Of a DNA stretch of 64,000 nucleotides, positions 46,896 to 58,530 are shown in pieces. The translations under genes and the position numbers were made by a program. Source of the stretch: Phalacrocorax aristotelis (taxonomy: Eukaryota; Chordata; Aves; Suliformes; Phalacrocoracidae); assembly GCF_949628215.1 (NCBI RefSeq), contig NW_027441199.1:25001-89000 (forward strand), read 5' to 3'. The notes below the pieces were generated by a model that did not search any database, was not told the DNA's origin, and worked only from the letters and a program-made list of their open reading frames with translations. The stretch's first letter is position 1; each line of letters opens with the position of its first letter.

Positions 46896-49777
46896 TTAGT
46901 TTATTCTATATAAAGTGTGTGCATTACTATAAAGATCACATTCTCTTTTAATCTCCTGGCAGATTTTAGCATCTCTCGTTAGTTTTTCTACAGGATATTC
47001 AGTATTAAATCCATTTCCTCCAAAAGTCTGCACTGCCTCTGTAGCTACTTGGTTTGCAACATCACCCATGAATGCCTTTGCAATGGAAGCATAGTAGGTG
47101 TTCCTGCGACCAGCCTCAACACGCCACGCAGCTCTTTGGTAAGCCATCCTAGCCAGTTCCACTTTCATTGCCATTGCCTCTTGTATCAGAGCAGCACTGA
47201 CCCATGTTTGCTTCCTGAAAAGGGAAGTTCACAGAGGTGCAAGTAAATTGGATTCTTCCAAGGTACAACACACTTTCATTCTTTAGTTTACTCAAAGCAT
47301 AAAGTAAGCTCCCCCGCCCCCCCCCCCAACATTTCAGTCTTATCTAAAAATCACCATATATACAACAAATGCTAGTTTTGCATTTACAGACCAGCATGCC
47401 CTTAATCTGTCAAAGCTGGGCAGTTTACTTTCTCTGTATGTGAAATCAATTCTGTAGCTGTTATCACGTGTTTGTCTTTTTCTAGCTCAACTATATCCTG
47501 TGAGGTGGGAGAGGAAAAAGTAAAGAACCTAATATGCAGCAGTAGTAAAATACAGCTGTACTACAAGCAAACGAGACTTTCAAGTTTTCAGATTCCTGGC
47601 CTAATGTTCAATGTCTAGTTTTGCCTGCTACTAAAAATAGTACTTTGCATCAGTGTCTTTGAGGTCTGTGCCTTGAGCAGGAGTAGCTGAAATTAAAGCA
47701 CACTATATGTTTACAGTTAAAGTTGTCCACCTTGCTTCTTACACTTGCAAGGCATACTACTTCACATTAATGGGCACTTGTCAATTAAATGATTCTCAAA
47801 GATTCTTTTGCAGCTGTGCAAAGTCATCTTATTTTAGACCATTACAAATAATTCTGTATATCAACTGATATAATTAAGTACGTCATGAGTGGTTTCTGTA
47901 TGTTGTAAAAATTGAGAGATCACTGTATATGAGCACATGAAAACATTCAGCTGCGCAACAGTCTTTTTCCTCCAATGGCAATTTGTTGCATTATTGGTTT
48001 AGAAGTGAATAATAATTCCTGGCTTGTCAAATCAGAGATATACTGTTCACCTTTCTTCCGATTTGGATTCCAGGGCTATTTGCTTCCACAACGAACCCAG
48101 TAAAGGCTTTGCTTCCAGGAGCCTTTGGATCTGGATTGGTACAAGCTAGCAAAATATACCTAGTGTAAAACAAAGACAAGGGAGTCAGTTTATCCTCACA
48201 ATTAATAATCAGATACTTTTTTCAGCTAATGTGTTAAACATTTTTATGTGTCTTTGTACCATAGAATAAATCTGTCAATAAGTAAACAACCCTCTTTCCT
48301 TGGCCCTTCTAAGAATAAACTGAGAGGGAGCGAGAGAGAGAGGAAGTTTCAGCGCACCTCTTACTGCAAAAGTCAAGGTTTAATAAAATTACTTCAGATC
48401 AACATGCAAAGGTTCTCCTCCTTTTCCATGTATTGTAAGCCTCGATATTATCATCATCTTCACAAGTCATACAGCAGAAACCCATTCACAGCACATACAC
48501 AAAAATCAATGCTTAGGAAATACAGTATTGCATGCAAAATATTAAGTTATCACCTGATTTCAAAGATCTGTGTTCTCCTAAGTATAAGTTGTAAATAAGT
48601 TTTTTGTGTGTGTGTTAGAAATTGAACAGCTGTAAATTGCATTTACAGTGTTCAGCAATATCAGAAGATAGCTGGTCGATCCTCTTTGATGGTTCTGCCT
48701 TGAACAAGGAAATAAATAATGAAAAAAACCAGCTTTCTACATGAACGTAGAAAGTTTTTCACCTTGAATTAAAATGAATTTGTGTTGGGGATGACCATGA
48801 TAAAGAGGTCTATATTGTAAAGCGCATTCCATAGACGCCGCAGTGAAATCTGGATTCTTGGACTTGGAAAATGTCTTCCCGTAAGAAAATAAAATGTAAC
48901 ACCCCAACCCTAGAGCTTTTCTATCTTCGCTAAAAGTGAGAGGTGTTTCCAGTAGAGTCAGAAGCAGCTGATCTCGCTCACCACCCCCACAAAGAAAGGT
49001 GCCTTGGAGCCTCTTGAGTACTTTGCAAGTTAACTCTTAGTGTGCTGCCCTTCCCTGAAGAGAAAGCAGAATTAGTTTTGTTTGATAGCAGCAAAAATTG
49101 AGAGGCATTCTTGAATAATTTGTCATGTCATTGCTCATTTTCCTTTTTAGGCATTGCACAGCACTAAGCCTGCTTTCTTATACCTTGTTCTGATAAACTG
49201 GTCGCTAATTGGAGTGTAGTGGGGTGAAACATAGTGAATGTACAGATTTGTAAGAGATCTTTGAAGAAACACTAGTATCTAACTTGGGAGGGGACACCTC
49301 AGTACAGAACAGAATAACGGAAAATGTAACGTGAGGCCAAAGTCAACAGAGCAGTTTGCTTTCCCACCATTTGTGATCCACATCTCCTGGCCATTAATAA
49401 CATATTCATCTCCTTTCTTCTTGGCCTTTGTTTTTATACCAGCCGTATCAGAGCCTGCTCCAGGCCTGTTATACAGTAAGCCTAAAAGAAAATAAAATGC
49501 AAAATCCTGAGGAATAAAAGTTCTGTTCTTAAGCAACCATGAATTAGTGCAGAATTATGTGCACCACACTAATCTGTACAAGTTTTAAGTGAACTGTGTG
49601 GAAAACCCCAAAATACTACATCCAAAAACCCCAACAACTGTCTGAGCAAGAATCCAAACATGTGTGGGTTAGTTTTCCTTATAAATCCATAATAATACAT
49701 AAAATCGTCTTTTACTTTTAATGATAAACAGAACCGTTCTGTAACTTTTAATAAGTCGTCACTTCCTTATGCTTCAC

Positions 49778-50460
49778 TGTCCTGGTTTCAGCTGGGATGG
49801 AGTTAGTTTTCCTCCTAGTAGCTGGTACAGTGCTGTGCTTTGTATTTAGCATTAAAATAATGTTGATAACACGCTGATGTTTTAGTTGTTGCTAAGTAGT
49901 GCTCACACTAGTCAAGGACTTCTCAGCTTCCCGTGCTCTGCCGGGTGCACAACAAGCTGGGAGGGGTGGGGGCACAGCCAGGACAGCTGATCCAAACTGA
50001 CCAAAGGGATATTCCACAGCATATGACATCATGCTCAGTATACAAGCTGGGGGGAGTTGGCTGGGGGAAACGGCGATCACTGCTCGGGGACAGGCTGGGC
50101 AGCAGAGGGTGGGTGGTGAGCAATTGTATCATGCATCGTTTGCTTTGCATATTATTATTATTATTACTACTGGTACTGTCACCGAAATCGGGAATAAAAC
50201 TCCTTAACACCAATGTAGCATTAAGAAGCAGGCATTCTTTATTACGGCACGGGATGCACGGGGGATAATTCCTCCTAGGGTGCATACCGCAAGTCATGAT
50301 AGACAAAGTTTATATTGCTCAGTTATATACGTATGCATTAGATTTCCTGGAACTAATTATAATACTTGCATCTTAATTACCCATGTGTTTTAAGTCCCAG
50401 CAGGGGAGTGAGCGAGTGGCTGTGTGGTGCTTAGTTGCTGGCTGGGGTTAAACCACAACA
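49778..50460 (+). mobile_element. Solo LTR in ACADM intron, with nested LTR
   Basis: Starts TGTCCTGGTTTCAGC and ends AACCACAACA, with near-matching target duplication TTCAC/TTCGC (49773-49777 and 50461-50465). Its 3' half is interrupted from 50177 by another LTR. Confidence 0.9.
50177..50400 (-). mobile_element. Nested LTR fragment of a second family
   Basis: On the minus strand it carries AATAAAGAATGCCTGC and ends GATTTCGGTGACA, a typical LTR terminus. The outer boundary is uncertain (about 50390-50405). Part of the host LTR between its promoter-proximal half and GGGGAGTGAGCGAG has been lost. Confidence 0.7.
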
Positions 50461-51779
50461 TTCGCAAACTCTGATATGAAATCTGAGGATCTTTAAAATT
50501 TGAAAATAAGAGCACAGGGTAGCATTTTATAGTTACTGTGTTCTTCACTGTATGAGGCTTAGTTGTTCAGATTTTAATGCATTGCACATGAATCTATTTC
50601 TTTCTATCTATGAAATACTGCTTAGATAATATTTTAAGATTCATAAATGCAGTTTAATGCCCATCTGAGTTGAGTTTGTGCTTATATAAACCTTGGATTT
50701 TTCTTAAACTCCTACACCTTCTCTCAAAGGGGAAATAAAAGGTATTAAATGTTCAGTAAGTGACACAGGATGGTTTCCCAGGTAATATCTTCCATTTGCG
50801 TATTGAATGTGTCTAATTCAATATTCCTTGACTTTCAGTAAATGCCACTGTTTATTTATAAACCAAAATGGGCTACATTGTGAGTAGATATTAGTGTTTT
50901 TTTAAAAAAACAAAACAAAACAAAACAAAAACATGATTAACATGATTTAGGAACAGTCTACAGCATTCCTAAGTTATACTTGCACACATCATCGGTTCCT
51001 CTGTCATTCTTCCTAAGTATTTTTTCTGCTGCTGCTCACTTCCTGCAGTGATAACTGGCATTTGCTGAAAGAAAATATTTAGACCATTAAGCCATCTTTT
51101 TAAAGGGCACAGACTCTACTTTAAAGGAGGTAAGAAAAGACAGAGCATACTGCTAGGGAGTTTGCCTCAGTGGTGGTTTGAACCTCTGTACATCCATAAG
51201 CTAACTTTTCCGTAATAAGGCGTGCTTCAAAACTGCCAAGGCCAAGACCACCTAGAGTTGAAATGTTTCATTGATTAAAATGAGCTTAAAGTAAAACATA
51301 TTAGTGATTTACAAAAATTAATTATCAAAAATGTATTCCTCCACATACACTTGATTGTGCACTGTGTGTGATTAGACATTCCCATGCCAGCTTTTTAAAT
51401 AAAGTTTTGTCAGATTAGTAACAGATGACTTAAAAATTGCCCTTCGCAGTCCCAGGGTGATTGCGTGCTTGATGTGGGGCAAGTTGCACAAAATGGCAAG
51501 AACGTACCACTAGCATCTTTTGACTGCTCTACACCTGAGAATTTTCTTAAGAGTTCTTAGGAAGCAGAGAAAGGGCCACTAGGGCTCCTGAGCTACTGCA
51601 ACACTTAGGAATAAAAAACCTAGTGTCCATATCAGTCAGAAAACCAACTCAGTAACCTCCTTCTGACAGAAGCCAACACTTTGGGACGTGTATAAAGTAA
51701 CGACACAGCAATAATTCCTCAAAATGCTTTCCCCAGCCCTCCGGTGACTTCCTCAGCCAAAAGTATCTTTGTTAGCTAA

Positions 51780-52640
51780 TCCTTGACAGATATTTCTTCT
51801 GTGAATTTGCCCAGTCTCTTTTTGAACCTATGTACAATTTTGGCACCAATATCATCCAGGGGCAATGAGTTTCACAAATCAACTACACACTGAGTGTAGA
51901 ACCACCTCCTTTCATTTATTCTGAACCTGCTGTCTGCTGACTTCATCTGATGCCTTCTAGTGTACTGAAGGGGACAGTGAGCTATCAAGCCCTTGTCACA
52001 CGCTCCATGACCCTGGTGTTTTAGGCATTTCTTATACTGAAGCTGTTCTTTATCTTTTATCATCTTTATCATCCTTTTGGGAACCGTCGCCATTTCCACA
52101 ATACCCTTTTGAAGCGGAAGGACCTGACTCCATAATGAATTAAAGAGGCAAGTGCAATTCAGATTCAAGCAGCAGCATAATTATGGCTTCTGCTTTTTTC
52201 TTCATTGCCTTCCTAATTTCTTGCCTTAAGTTTATGTTTTGGACTGCTTCTGGGATCTTCATACTGGCATCTTCACAAAACTGTATATTACAACCCCCAA
52301 AATCTCTTTTTTTTTTTCCAGAGGTAGTGACTAGTTTAGAAGACACTGTTCCATCTGGGAAGTTTGGATTGCGTCTTTCCTTCCTTGTATGCATACTTTT
52401 TCCTATTTTGAATTTCACCTGCCATTTGGACAGTCGCTCGGTTTCATGACCCTCTCCTACAGCTCTTCACACCAGCCTCATCTTCTCTATACCGAATAAC
52501 TTAGTATTATCAGTAAACTCTATGACCTCACTATTGACCTCCTTTTCCAGATTATTTATAGATAACCCAAATAGCACAAGCACCAGCAAGACTGTGCTGC
52601 TGATTTTTTCCACTATGAAACCCGATCATTTTTCAAATTC
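51780..52640 (-). mobile_element. Ancient CR1-like LINE remains
   Basis: Minus-strand similarity to old amniote CR1 3' regions (on the plus strand GCAATGAGTTTCACAAATCAACTACACACTGAGTGTAG is the reverse of a characteristic CR1 tail segment). No long frame is retained. Boundaries are approximate. Confidence 0.6.
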
Positions 52641-52682
52641 ATTTCTGAAGTTTGAGCATTTTATACTAACCAGGCATCCCTT

Positions 52683-52770
52683 GTTCACACACTTCTTAGC
52701 TACTGGGGGTTGGACTAGATGATCTTTAAAGGCCCCTTCCAACCCAAACCATTCTGCAATTCTAGGATTC
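52683..52770 (+). mobile_element. Short CR1 3' terminus
   Basis: GGGGTTGGACTAGATGATCTTTAAAGGCCCCTTCC and a terminal ATTCTAGGATTCT. This is only the last about 85 bp of a CR1 3' UTR. Confidence 0.85.
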
Positions 52771-54841
52771 TACCTCAGAGAACTCCAATTATTTTTTGTG
52801 CCATGACTTCCTTTTAGGAAAACCCTTCTCTACACATCATGTTTATGTGTGTCCGCTATATCTGTACTTCTTACTTGCTCTTAAGTTAGATGGTATATCA
52901 GGCTTTCCCAGCTCTCCCTTGCAGATCTGGTAAAGCAGTGGTGTCCAATTTGTCACTTGTAAGTTTTAATTTAATAACCAAGGGATTACACATTGCAATA
53001 GTCCTTGAGTTTCCCTAGAATTTGTGGCTGAATAAATATGTTCCTCACAATTGCTCTTTTTATCCCTTTGTTCCTTAACTTTGTGGATTAAATTTTTGAT
53101 ACAAGATATACCCTCTGATAAGTCTTAAAAAAAAAATAAAATGGGGCCTGCTATGAACATTTCCCCAACTTCATTTTCAGGTAATATACATGTAAAAAAG
53201 AAAATCTAAAATGTAACATTTTTTTCCATAGTCGTATACCTAAGCACTGCCCACTGCCAAAGCACTGTTCTACTGCACCTCACCTAAACTGAAAAACTGT
53301 CCTTCTGGAACAAACTCTTAAAGCCTGTGTGAGAGACTAGATCAAAATATGACCTTCTAATTTCTCTGCCTCATCAGCTGACACAGTGCACCAGGGGAAC
53401 ATTAGGCTGTTGTAATCATGGCGGAAAATCTAGTCATAAATTACTAAATCATGATCTAATTTGTTGCCTGATTACATCCACCCCTAGTAATACTTGTATG
53501 TGTTGAGCTGCCTACTGATTAAATTTAGATTATTCAAGCATGCAGCTATTCATTTTATACAGAATCCATAATTACAAATATAAATCTCCTCTAAGGCCTT
53601 TTCTTTGTTTTATTTTACAGATTAAAAAGAATGTTTACTTACCACAGCTTTCTGGTATCTGTGACTTTATAAGACCAAGTTCCCAAGCCCATTTTATGAG
53701 TGGAAGAGGATACCGAAGGTAAAGAAAAGTCACAAATTTTTCCAGTTGCCAGACTATGAGAAAAGAGAAAACAAGTCTCAGTTCCTTCCAGGATAATCCA
53801 AACTACCAGGACCCACCTTGCTGGGCCTCTCCAGAAATCGAAGAAGCTCAACTTCCTCTTTCTCTTGAGATAAAACCTCCACTGATCTCTAATCAATGCC
53901 TACAATGCACGCACTTACGTCTGACAAAATTATTCATAAAATAATGAAAATGGAGTAGGAAGTACCATGTAACATAAAATGTATCACCAAAAGGAACGAG
54001 AAGCATGGTGTGCTAATTAAATGAAGGAGGAGACGGAGCAGATAAATGTTCCTTATTTGAGGATTCTGGCTACTCAGTTTCAAACATCTAGCCGCTGACC
54101 CACTAAATTTGCTTTTACATGTATAATATGCCTTGATGAGGATGAATTTCTGTAGCTAAGACTACATTCAGTTATTTTAACATTGTAAAAGCCAATGTGA
54201 GACAATTCAAAGCTAAGGCAATGTTCTCAACAAGAAAGCTCAAGACAGACTTTAGTTAAAAAAAAGAAGAAAACCTCACAAATATCACACACACGGCTTT
54301 CTCTGGCCTTCCTGAGCCAGAGAAGAAAGTAATTTTGGTTTTGAAATACCTTTTTTTAAAAAAGACTAGAAATCTGTTCAGAATAAACACCTTCATTGTA
54401 AATTCATACTGAACTGCAATACAGTTGGGTTTTTTCCTAACTCTGTGATGTGTCCTTAACTGTTATATTTCTTTCAAAAACTGCAATACTTACCAAAGCT
54501 AAAGCCAGCTCCAGGTTTGCTTATATGTACGTTTTGAGTAGGTTTACTAGAACATGATCTCCATCCATGCCCTGCAGTGGGTCGGAGCATCTGGTAAAGA
54601 AAGAAAAGAACATGAGGTGTAAGATCTTTCCAGCTCAAGTCTCATAAAGCTACTAGCCTGACTGCAAGCACCGGTGCCCAATGAAGCATGAAGAACACAG
54701 GCAATAATAGGTATCAACACAGTGAAAAAAAGTTTTTTTTCATAGAATACTGAAAACATCTATAAATTAAAAGGTGAAGAAATACAGGAACACCACTGCT
54801 AGGCATAAAAGCGCTGAATACTGAACTGTTAAGTGAGTGTA

Positions 54842-57640
54842 TTAATAGTTCAGGGTGGTATTTTCCAGTAGGCAATATACGTAAGGATGTGGGAGACCAC
54901 CTGCCTGCTCCGTCAACCTCCGTATTGTCTGACTCAGTGGATTCAGCGACAAGTCACCGGTATCCATGCTCAAACTCAATTTCTCGTGCATTCCACCAGC
55001 TCTGCCACCCCGGTGGAAACACCACTGTGACAGCGGCGTGCTTGTGGGTGGGGCTGAACTCCAACCCCCGGTGTCCCAAGTGTCACCTTGCATCTCTGAG
55101 GGCCGGCTGCTCTCGCTGGTGCTGCCTTCACTGACCACCACTGCCGCAGCGACGCTTTGGGCCAGTGGTTGTGCCCTGCCGGGGGACATTGCTGCTGCTT
55201 GAGGGAAGGATGCGGCTGCCCGGCCTCCCTGACCTAGCGCCCTTCACCTTTCCCTTAATTCAGGAGCACTCTGGAAACGGGGAGAGCAGGAAAAATGCCA
55301 GTCCAAACACAGTACTGCCTGAGATGCGAACCCTTCATGCTGTCTAGTGGGAGGCTGTCAGTGGTTGACATGGAGACCTCATCGCCCACAGGCCCTGCCA
55401 TGGCCCAGGTCACAAGCCCTGGGGCCCAAGTGCTCAGCCCCAGGTACAGCCCCACAGCCAGGGTCAGAGCGGTTCCTGCTGCTGCTGCAAGGATCGCCAG
55501 CCCGAGCCCTGACAACTGGAGGTCGGTGTTTCATGCCCACAGGGTAGGGTAGGGTTGAGTGGCCTCCTTGCCAACAGGCGGCTCCAAGCTTCGGAGCAGG
55601 CCTGCTCTGGTGGGGACAGGCCAGGTGCCTTGGCTGTCCCCAGGCCTTCAGGTGGGTCTCATGCTCAGGGACAAGCCCATGTCTGTTGACAGCCTTTCAT
55701 AAATGGGGATTTCCAGACATGGAAGTTGTTTCTCCCTCCTGGTGAGAGCATGCACTGGGGCTTTGTTGTCAGAGAAGCAAGTGGGGAGCGTTCCTGGTTG
55801 GATGCAGCTCCCTTGGCAGCTGCTTGTGCTCCTCTCTCGGCCTCAAGGTCTGATATGTGCCTTCCCCCCCAGCCCAAGCTGTGCTGCCGGCTTTTGGGAA
55901 ATGGGGGTACCGAGGGTGGATGGTTTTGGCACAGCCGGGAAGTTGCGGTCAAGCCGTCGGGGAGGTTTTCGTTCCTGGTAAGAAAAGTGACAGGTTTCTT
56001 TTCTTAAAAAATTTATTTTTTTCCAAGGAAAGTGCAGCGTTTAGCTCTGATTGCTCCTTGTGTGGATTGTATCTGTCCTCAGCCAGGCACACAGTAGCTT
56101 TTAGGCGAGGAATGTGACTATTCCAGGGTGAAGTGAGGAATGGGGATCCCAAGCGTGTTTTGTTTAAGGCAACCAGCCGAAAATGCACGGTTAGCGCTGT
56201 CTGCGTTGCTTCCCCTTTTGACTGCAGTGCTCCCCTCTAGTTCTCTGTAATTCTCACTTCTACTACTCGGCTCCATCAGGTTTAAATTTCTGTAAATTGA
56301 TGCCACACTTTGCAACTGTTTCTACTTGATTCTTCACAGATTTGAAAATTCCCTGTTCAGATCTGCCTACTTTCTTCTCCCCCCTGTCCCGCAGACTGTA
56401 TTTGGCTGCAGGGACTGCAGAGTCTGTGTTTCCTCCTTGTGGTGAGGAAAATATGGACATGAAAAAGAAGTAGATAGTGATTCTGAAAAGACCCCTTCCT
56501 TTGTGTTCATTTTCACATGCAATTGCTTGTTGTGGGTTCTTAAGTGGTATGTGTTACTGTGAGTCTTAGCAATCCCTTGTTGGCATCCCTGTGCTCAGGA
56601 GGTGCGTCAGAAACTCTGTTTGGGCATTGGATATGTCAGACAAGTAACCATAGCCCTTTCTGAAAAATAGCTCATGGGTGAGTTAGTTTCTTGGCCGTAA
56701 CAGCAGGGTTTCTGTTTGCATCAGCAAGAACTCAGGAGCAAACCCTGCTGACAGAAGCCCTGAGAAGACAGGGAAGACTAGAGAGAGAAGAACAGATCCA
56801 AGAGTTAGGCTACTTTATCCCTGATGGTGTCACACCTCCTGGCATGGTGACTCTGGGTAAGGGTGCTCTCAGGGTGTCTTCTGACCTCTTCCAGTGCTCA
56901 CCACCAGAGAGCCGTTGGCCCTGGGGGAAGGGCGGCACCCCCCTTCTGTGTGCACCCCAGGACCTTGCCATGCCGCATAACCTCCTGCGCAAACAGAAGT
57001 GGCTGATAGTCAGCTTCTTTGGGGAGGTTGGTGTGGGCATGAGGAAGGTGCTGGGAGCAGGCTTCATTCAGATCATCAAGGGGGTATGTAGGGGGCCGAA
57101 CAGGAGTGAACTGCTGCCGCTGCCATATGTCCTGTGTGCAGACCCAGGGTGGTTCCAGTGGAGGAAATGGTGTCGTTTCAGCAAGGGGCACTTTCTCTTG
57201 CCTTACCATCAGGGGACGACTCCCACAGTCTGGAAAGCTGGAGGGGAAGGGGAGGGCAGGCATGCAAGAAGTGGGATGTCATCTAGAGTGGGTTGTGGGG
57301 GCGAGGGTACCTGTTGCCTCATGGTCTCCAAAGAGAGTCACTGCTCAGTACTGTGGCCGCCCAGAGCCTGCTGCAGATACTGAACCGGCATCACATTTCC
57401 CAGTGTCGATACTCCATCTTTCCCCCACCATTATCGTATATATATTCCTGTTGCACTGCCTTGCAGCACATATCTGTGCAGCACTGCTCACCCTGAGCTT
57501 CACTTCCCACAGGGTACAGCGGTACAGAACTGTGAGGACCACGCTCAGGTATACAAGGGTTTGGCAGTGTAGGTGTTAACTGATAGTCTAGTCCAAGCCA
57601 AAACAAGCCTTCTGGAAAGGCAGGGGTGCTGGGCAGCTTG
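54842..57640. other. Unassigned region between ACADM copy and tandem repeats
   Basis: Moderately GC-rich. Possible plus-strand exons with good donors occur at about 56690-56854 (QEQTLLTEALRRQGRLEREE, then CTGGGTAAGG) and 56963-57083 (DLAMPHNLLRKQKW, GMRKVLGAGFIQIIKG, then GTATGTA). I do not recognise the protein; they could be exons of the MROH-type gene further on or of another gene. A minus-strand frame at 55255-55515 has a hydrophobic start but begins with TTG, not ATG. Confidence 0.35.
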
Positions 57641-57784
57641 GCATGTTAACAGTCGAGAAGTCTGCTGAAGGCAGCGACAGCCCAGTAAAGCCCAGTGAGT
57701 TGTTCATGCTTAAACCTCACCGGGTTTTCGTTATGCTGTACTTCTCTGTAGAACAACAGCAAATCTCATTCCACCTACCTCTGG

Positions 57785-58530
57785 GGCAAGCCTTGATGAG
57801 AGACAAGGATCAGGAGAACCCCAGAAGGGGTCGGCCTCCCCCAGCATTGTCTCTGCCAGGCAGTCCTCAGGGCAGTTGCCCTCCGTCCCGGACTCCAGGA
57901 AGTCAGGGATTTTGCTGAAGGAGGCACTGCTGGCAAGGCTATCGGGGACATTGGGGAGGATGTTTTCAGCGTCCACCAGCGTCACTGCCACCAATTGCTC
58001 CATGTTGCAGCCGCCCTCTGCCCTGTACTCCAAGAGGTGGGTGAGCTTGTTGAGGGAGGTTGTCAAGTCAGGGACGTTGGGTATGTCGAGGACGGTGGCC
58101 CCGCCATCCCCCAGCCCCGCCACCACCGCTCCCTCCTTGGGGGGAGGTGCCCTCCACCACATACTTGGAGAGGTCAGGGAGCTCATCGAGGGTCTCGGCA
58201 GTCAAGCTGGGGCCATTGCCAGTCAAGATGGTGTCCTCACTGTCCCCTAGCCGCGCCACCACTGCTTGGTCCTGGGGGCAGTAGCCATCTGCCATGTACA
58301 TGGAGAAGTCATGGAGCTCACTGAGGAAAGCGGTGCTGGTGAGGCTGATGGGGAAATCAAGGGGAAAGCAAGGACAGTGTCCTCACTGCCCCCCAGCCCT
58401 GCTGCCACCACTCGCTCATCGGGGCAGCCACCCTGTGCCACGTACTTGGAGAGGTCAGGGAGCCGGTTGAGGAAGTTGGTGGAGTCGGTGACTTCGTCGA
58501 TGGTGACCTTGCCATTGCTAGTTTGTCCCC
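57785..58530 (-). repeat. Coding-like tandem repeats, about five units of 127-157 bp
   Basis: On the minus strand, successive units translate to related stretches: CPDERVVAAGLGGSEDTVL, CPQDQAVVARLGDSEDTIL, KEGAVVAGLGDGGATVLDIP, CNMEQLVAVTLVDAENILP and CPEDCLAETMLGEADP, each preceded by a PDLSKYVVEG-like segment. Units begin near 58462, 58319, 58182, 58048 and 57910. The reading frame changes twice between units, so no single frame spans all five. The protein family is not recognised. The array directly adjoins the broken end of the CR1 element at about 58530. Confidence 0.65.

Larger units (their letters stand above)
46956..54590 (-). pseudogene. ACADM: Unprocessed, decayed copy of medium-chain acyl-CoA dehydrogenase
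   Basis: Seven exon remnants in order on the minus strand match ACADM, the mitochondrial flavoenzyme that starts beta-oxidation of medium-chain fatty acids. They are 54494-54590 (KPGAGFSF), 53643-about 53714 (WAWELGLIKSQIPESC), 51151-51251 ([20 protein letters not shown]), 50984-51064 (27 codons, [16 protein letters not shown]), 49352-49481 ([20 protein letters not shown]), 48051-48160 ([20 protein letters not shown]) and 46956-about 47217 ([30 protein letters not shown]). The first, third, ninth, tenth and last exons of the normal gene were not found. Damage: a 1-nt deletion after AYCIT in the 49352-49481 exon; the donor after that exon reads CT; the donor after the 46956 exon reads GA; the acceptor of the 53643 exon reads CG. 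One donor is GC (GCAAGT at 50983 downwards). Introns are retained, so this is a duplicated gene, not a retrocopy. Exon numbering follows the human gene from memory. Confidence 0.88.

Noticed and set aside
46956-54590. Functional ACADM gene
   Set aside because: Absent exons, one frameshift and three lost splice sites are incompatible with an active gene in this sequence.
55255-55515. Minus-strand frame with hydrophobic N-terminus resembling a membrane protein
   Set aside because: Its apparent start is TTG; no ATG or splice acceptor supports it.
57785-58530. CRISPR-like or satellite array
   Set aside because: Units are long, diverged and without constant spacers, and the similarity is clearest at protein level.
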